From positions 1 to 8,470 of the forward strand of contig JADFKA010000065.1 of the NCBI GenBank assembly GCA_022565135.1: 8,470 nt of DNA, in the 5' to 3' direction. A program made the translations under genes and the position numbers. The DNA comes from Pseudomonadota bacterium. GTDB lineage: Bacteria > Pseudomonadota > Gammaproteobacteria > Steroidobacterales > Woeseiaceae. A model generated the notes under the pieces. It saw nothing but the letters and a program-made list of their open reading frames with translations, was not told the origin of the DNA and did not search any database. Numbering within the stretch: the stretch's first letter is position 1; the number at the start of each line of letters is the position of its first letter. Below, in pieces: positions 6,813 through 8,470 of this stretch.

Positions 6813-6926
6813 ACGCAGCACCGCGGACGGCATATTCCTCTCCCTCATGTCTCGATCCCGCTTGACGGGAGTTCGCTACGCTACGCTTTACTTCGGTCGA
6901 AGAACATCCCGCCCACGGTGCTGCGT
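6813..6926 (-). repeat. Large imperfect inverted repeat enclosing two hairpins
   Basis: Arms of 24 nt (6813-6836 and 6903-6926) match at 20 positions, including 11 in a row starting ACGCAGCACCG. Of the 4 mismatches, 3 become G-U pairs if the minus strand is the RNA, giving 23 of 24 possible pairs on that strand only. The 66-nt interior holds two further stems: TCCCG/CGGGA (6856-6870) and CTTCG/CGAAG (6891-6902). It also holds a CGCTA tandem that reads GTAG-GTAG-like on the minus strand. The minus strand here is downstream of hppA, so the fold could lie in its 3' untranslated region. Confidence 0.55.
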
Positions 6927-7138
6927 ATCACTGCCGTCGATACACGTCCCTCGCGCCACCCCGACGAAGATCGGCGGGCGGACACGATACAGTGGCTCGT
7001 CGAGCGTCGTCGAATCCGAGCGGAGCAGGGACAGCGAGGATGCGCCGATTGGAGCAAGACAGGGACGTCGACGCGATATTAAGCGAGAGGAGCTACCGTG
7101 TCGGGGTCGCCTTTCAGAAAACGCTGACATGCCCGTAT

Positions 7139-7154
7139 GACAGTGACCACTGTC
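7139..7154. terminator. Short hairpin downstream of hppA, possible terminator
   Basis: GACAGTG (7139-7145) and CACTGTC (7148-7154) are perfect inverted arms separated by 2 nt; realistically this is a 6-bp stem with a 4-nt loop. On the minus strand it starts about 32 nt past the hppA stop. No T-run follows on either strand, so its terminator role is weakly supported. It overlaps the right-hand end of the repeat unit ending at 7172. Confidence 0.3.
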
Positions 7155-7186
7155 CCTTCCGCTGTGCTGCGTGGTTCGGCGATCGC

Positions 7187-8470
7187 TTACAGTATCGGTA
7201 CGATCAGCAGTGCCACGATGTTGATGATCTTGATCAAAGGATTGATCGCGGGGCCAGCCGTGTCTTTGTACGGGTCGCCTACCGTGTCTCCGGTTATCGC
7301 AGCCTTGTGAGCGCTAGATCCCTTGCCGCCGCAGTTGCCATCTTCGATGTATTTCTTGGCATTATCCCAGGCACCGCCCCCAGTCGTCATGGAAATGGCA
7401 AGGAACAGACCTGTGACGATCGTGCCGAGCAACAGGCCACCGAGAGCCTCCGGACCGAGCAACAGGCCAACGATCAACGGCACGAGGATCGGCAGCAGCG
7501 ATGGCACGACCATCTCTTTGATTGCCGCCTTGGTCAGCAGGTCGACAGCACGACTGTAGTCCGGCTTTGCCGTGCCTTCCATGATGCCGGGAATTTCCCG
7601 AAACTGGCGGCGAACCTCAATGACAACCGAGCCGGCAGCACGACCAACGGCTTCCATTGCCATGGAGGCGAACAGGAACGGCACAAGGCCGCCGATGAAC
7701 AGGCCGACAATGACGCGGTAGTCGTTCAGCAGGAAAGTAACGTCCAGTCCGGCCTTGCCCAAAGCGTAGTTGTAATCGGCAAACAAGACCAATGCCGCGA
7801 GTCCGGCAGAACCGATCGCGTAACCCTTGGTCACTGCCTTTGTCGTATTGCCAACGGCGTCGAGCTGGTCCGTGATCTTACGGACATCAGCCGGCATGTC
7901 CGCCATCTCCGCAATTCCGCCGGCATTATCGGTAATCGGGCCATACGCGTCCAGCGCAACGATGACACCCGTCATCGAAAGCATAGTTGTCGCGGCGATG
8001 GCAATGTTATAAAGGCCAGCAAAGGTGTCACCCTCGGGAGCCAGAGCAAACGCGCCCCAAATACTCGCGCAAACCGCCAGCACCGGTAATGCCGTCGCTT
8101 TCATGGAAAGGCCCAGGCCGGCAATGATGTTGGTTGCGTCGCCTGTAAGCGATGCCTCGGCGATCGTCCTGACCGGTTTGTAGTCAGTGCTGGTGTAGTA
8201 CTCGGTGATGACAACCAGCGCAGCTGTCAAGGCCAGGCCGATCAATGCAGAATAATAAATACTCTGCGCATTGCCGCTCGCGCCCATCATCGACATCGTG
8301 ATCCAGTAAAAAGCGATGCCAGCCAGAACGGCCGAAACGATCATGCCCTTGTACAGCGCACCCATGACCTTGCCGCCTTCAGACGTCCTCACGAAAAACG
8401 TGCCGATAATCGAGGCAACGATCGATACAGCGCCGAGCACGAGCGGATAGACGATGGCTTCGGCGCCGTA
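7187..8470 (-). CDS. hppA: Membrane proton-pumping pyrophosphatase, C-terminal part
   Basis: This integral membrane pump couples hydrolysis of pyrophosphate to ion transport out of the cytoplasm. About 427 residues are visible; the frame stays open to the right edge, so the N-terminal third, including the main pyrophosphate-binding motif (DVGADLVGK type), is missing. Counting from the GTG codon at 8440 as residue 1 (an internal codon, not the start): TEYYTSTDYKPV (79-90), DNAGGIAEMADMP (171-183), GNTTKAVTKG (197-206), and near the end GDPYKDTAGPAINPLIKI, with many hydrophobic helices between. All are hallmarks of the family. Lys201 (codon 7838-7840), with the Thr three residues on, is the signature of the potassium-independent subfamily, whose known members pump protons. 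The protein ends at a TAA (7187-7189), inside the usual C-terminal helix. It is convergent with the GGDEF-EAL gene. Confidence 0.95.
   Translation of the reverse strand, partial: YGAEAIVYPLVLGAVSIVASIIGTFFVRTSEGGKVMGALYKGMIVSAVLAGIAFYWITMSMMGASGNAQSIYYSALIGLALTAALVVITEYYTSTDYKPVRTIAEASLTGDATNIIAGLGLSMKATALPVLAVCASIWGAFALAPEGDTFAGLYNIAIAATTMLSMTGVIVALDAYGPITDNAGGIAEMADMPADVRKITDQLDAVGNTTKAVTKGYAIGSAGLAALVLFADYNYALGKAGLDVTFLLNDYRVIVGLFIGGLVPFLFASMAMEAVGRAAGSVVIEVRRQFREIPGIMEGTAKPDYSRAVDLLTKAAIKEMVVPSLLPILVPLIVGLLLGPEALGGLLLGTIVTGLFLAISMTTGGGAWDNAKKYIEDGNCGGKGSSAHKAAITGDTVGDPYKDTAGPAINPLIKIINIVALLIVPIL

Larger units (their letters stand above)
6813..7172. repeat. MITE-like 360-bp unit with imperfect terminal inverted repeats
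   Basis: The ends 6813-6836 and 7149-7172 are inverted copies, 19 of 24 positions identical, with the outermost 9 perfect (ACGCAGCAC / GTGCTGCGT). A weaker match (5 of 7) extends outward to about 6806 and 7179. A third copy sits inside, at 6903-6926. The unit has no coding capacity and no target-site duplication that I can see. It could be a non-autonomous mobile element, a REP/BIME-like extragenic repeat or a decayed composite. Transposon identity is inference. Confidence 0.35.
6753..7186. other. 434-nt non-coding gap between convergent genes, rich in inverted repeats
   Basis: The GGDEF-EAL gene ends at 6752 and hppA, on the other strand, at 7187. Open frames here (for example 6888-7130 minus, 6771-7082 plus) are arginine/serine-rich, without ribosome sites or recognisable domains, and look like chance. 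The space is largely occupied by hairpins and by a repeat family sharing ACGCAGCAC (6813, 6926 and 7172). No canonical terminator with a T-run is present for either gene, so the hairpins may substitute. Confidence 0.6.

Noticed and set aside
6888..7130. 80-codon minus-strand open frame in the non-coding gap
   Set aside because: Low-complexity Arg/Ser content, overlaps the repeat arms, no ribosome site and no known similarity.
6992..8089. 365-codon open frame on the plus strand
   Set aside because: It runs antisense through hppA, whose minus-strand protein is clearly conserved; the plus-strand translation is rich in Arg, Gln and His with no domain.
1..8470. tRNA, rRNA, CRISPR arrays, phage or defence genes
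   Set aside because: Looked for and not seen: no cloverleaf with acceptor/T-loop signatures, no regularly spaced repeats, no recognisable mobile or defence proteins.

Overview
The window reads as a chromosomal segment of a Gram-negative bacterium, most likely a gammaproteobacterium. It has a Kdo transferase and a TolC-type outer-membrane channel (lipopolysaccharide and an outer membrane), a class II ribonucleotide reductase, a membrane pyrophosphatase and a PAS-GGDEF-EAL signalling protein. Base composition is moderately GC-rich throughout the genes. No phage, integrase, transposase, CRISPR or defence gene was seen. It is mostly a core-genome region; the unusual material is in the non-coding gaps.

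Layout, left to right. (1) Positions 1-404, plus strand: the C-terminus of an adenosylcobalamin-dependent ribonucleotide reductase (nrdJ), cut by the window edge. (2) 434-1705, plus: waaA (kdtA), Kdo transfer to lipid A precursor. (3) 1715-3148, minus: a TolC-family outer-membrane protein, ending only 9 nt from the end of waaA. (4) 3149-3464: a gap whose tolC-proximal part is AT-rich and holds a 14-bp perfect palindrome plus a tandem octamer, a likely promoter/operator. (5) 3465-4115, minus: a divergent protein-L-isoaspartate methyltransferase-family protein, of the kind that commonly neighbours tolC in beta- and gammaproteobacteria. (6) 4116-4421: a divergent intergenic region with a promoter for the methyltransferase gene, a 16-bp inverted repeat and a possible 26-codon leader ORF. 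(7) 4422-6752, plus: a membrane-anchored PAS-PAS-GGDEF-EAL protein with both catalytic halves apparently intact. (8) 6753-7186: a 434-nt non-coding gap between convergent genes, almost filled by inverted-repeat structure (6780-7172). (9) 7187-8470, minus: the C-terminal part of a proton-pumping pyrophosphatase (hppA), cut by the right edge.

Functional picture: waaA and tolC both concern the outer envelope, and the methyltransferase gene probably belongs to the tolC neighbourhood. The cyclic-di-GMP enzyme and the pyrophosphatase are independent units. The most promising undescribed item is the structured repeat at 6813-7172. It has about 24-bp imperfect terminal inverted repeats and a third internal copy, and its 6813-6926 half could fold almost completely as a minus-strand RNA through G-U wobbles. 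I found no evidence for a new multi-gene system here.
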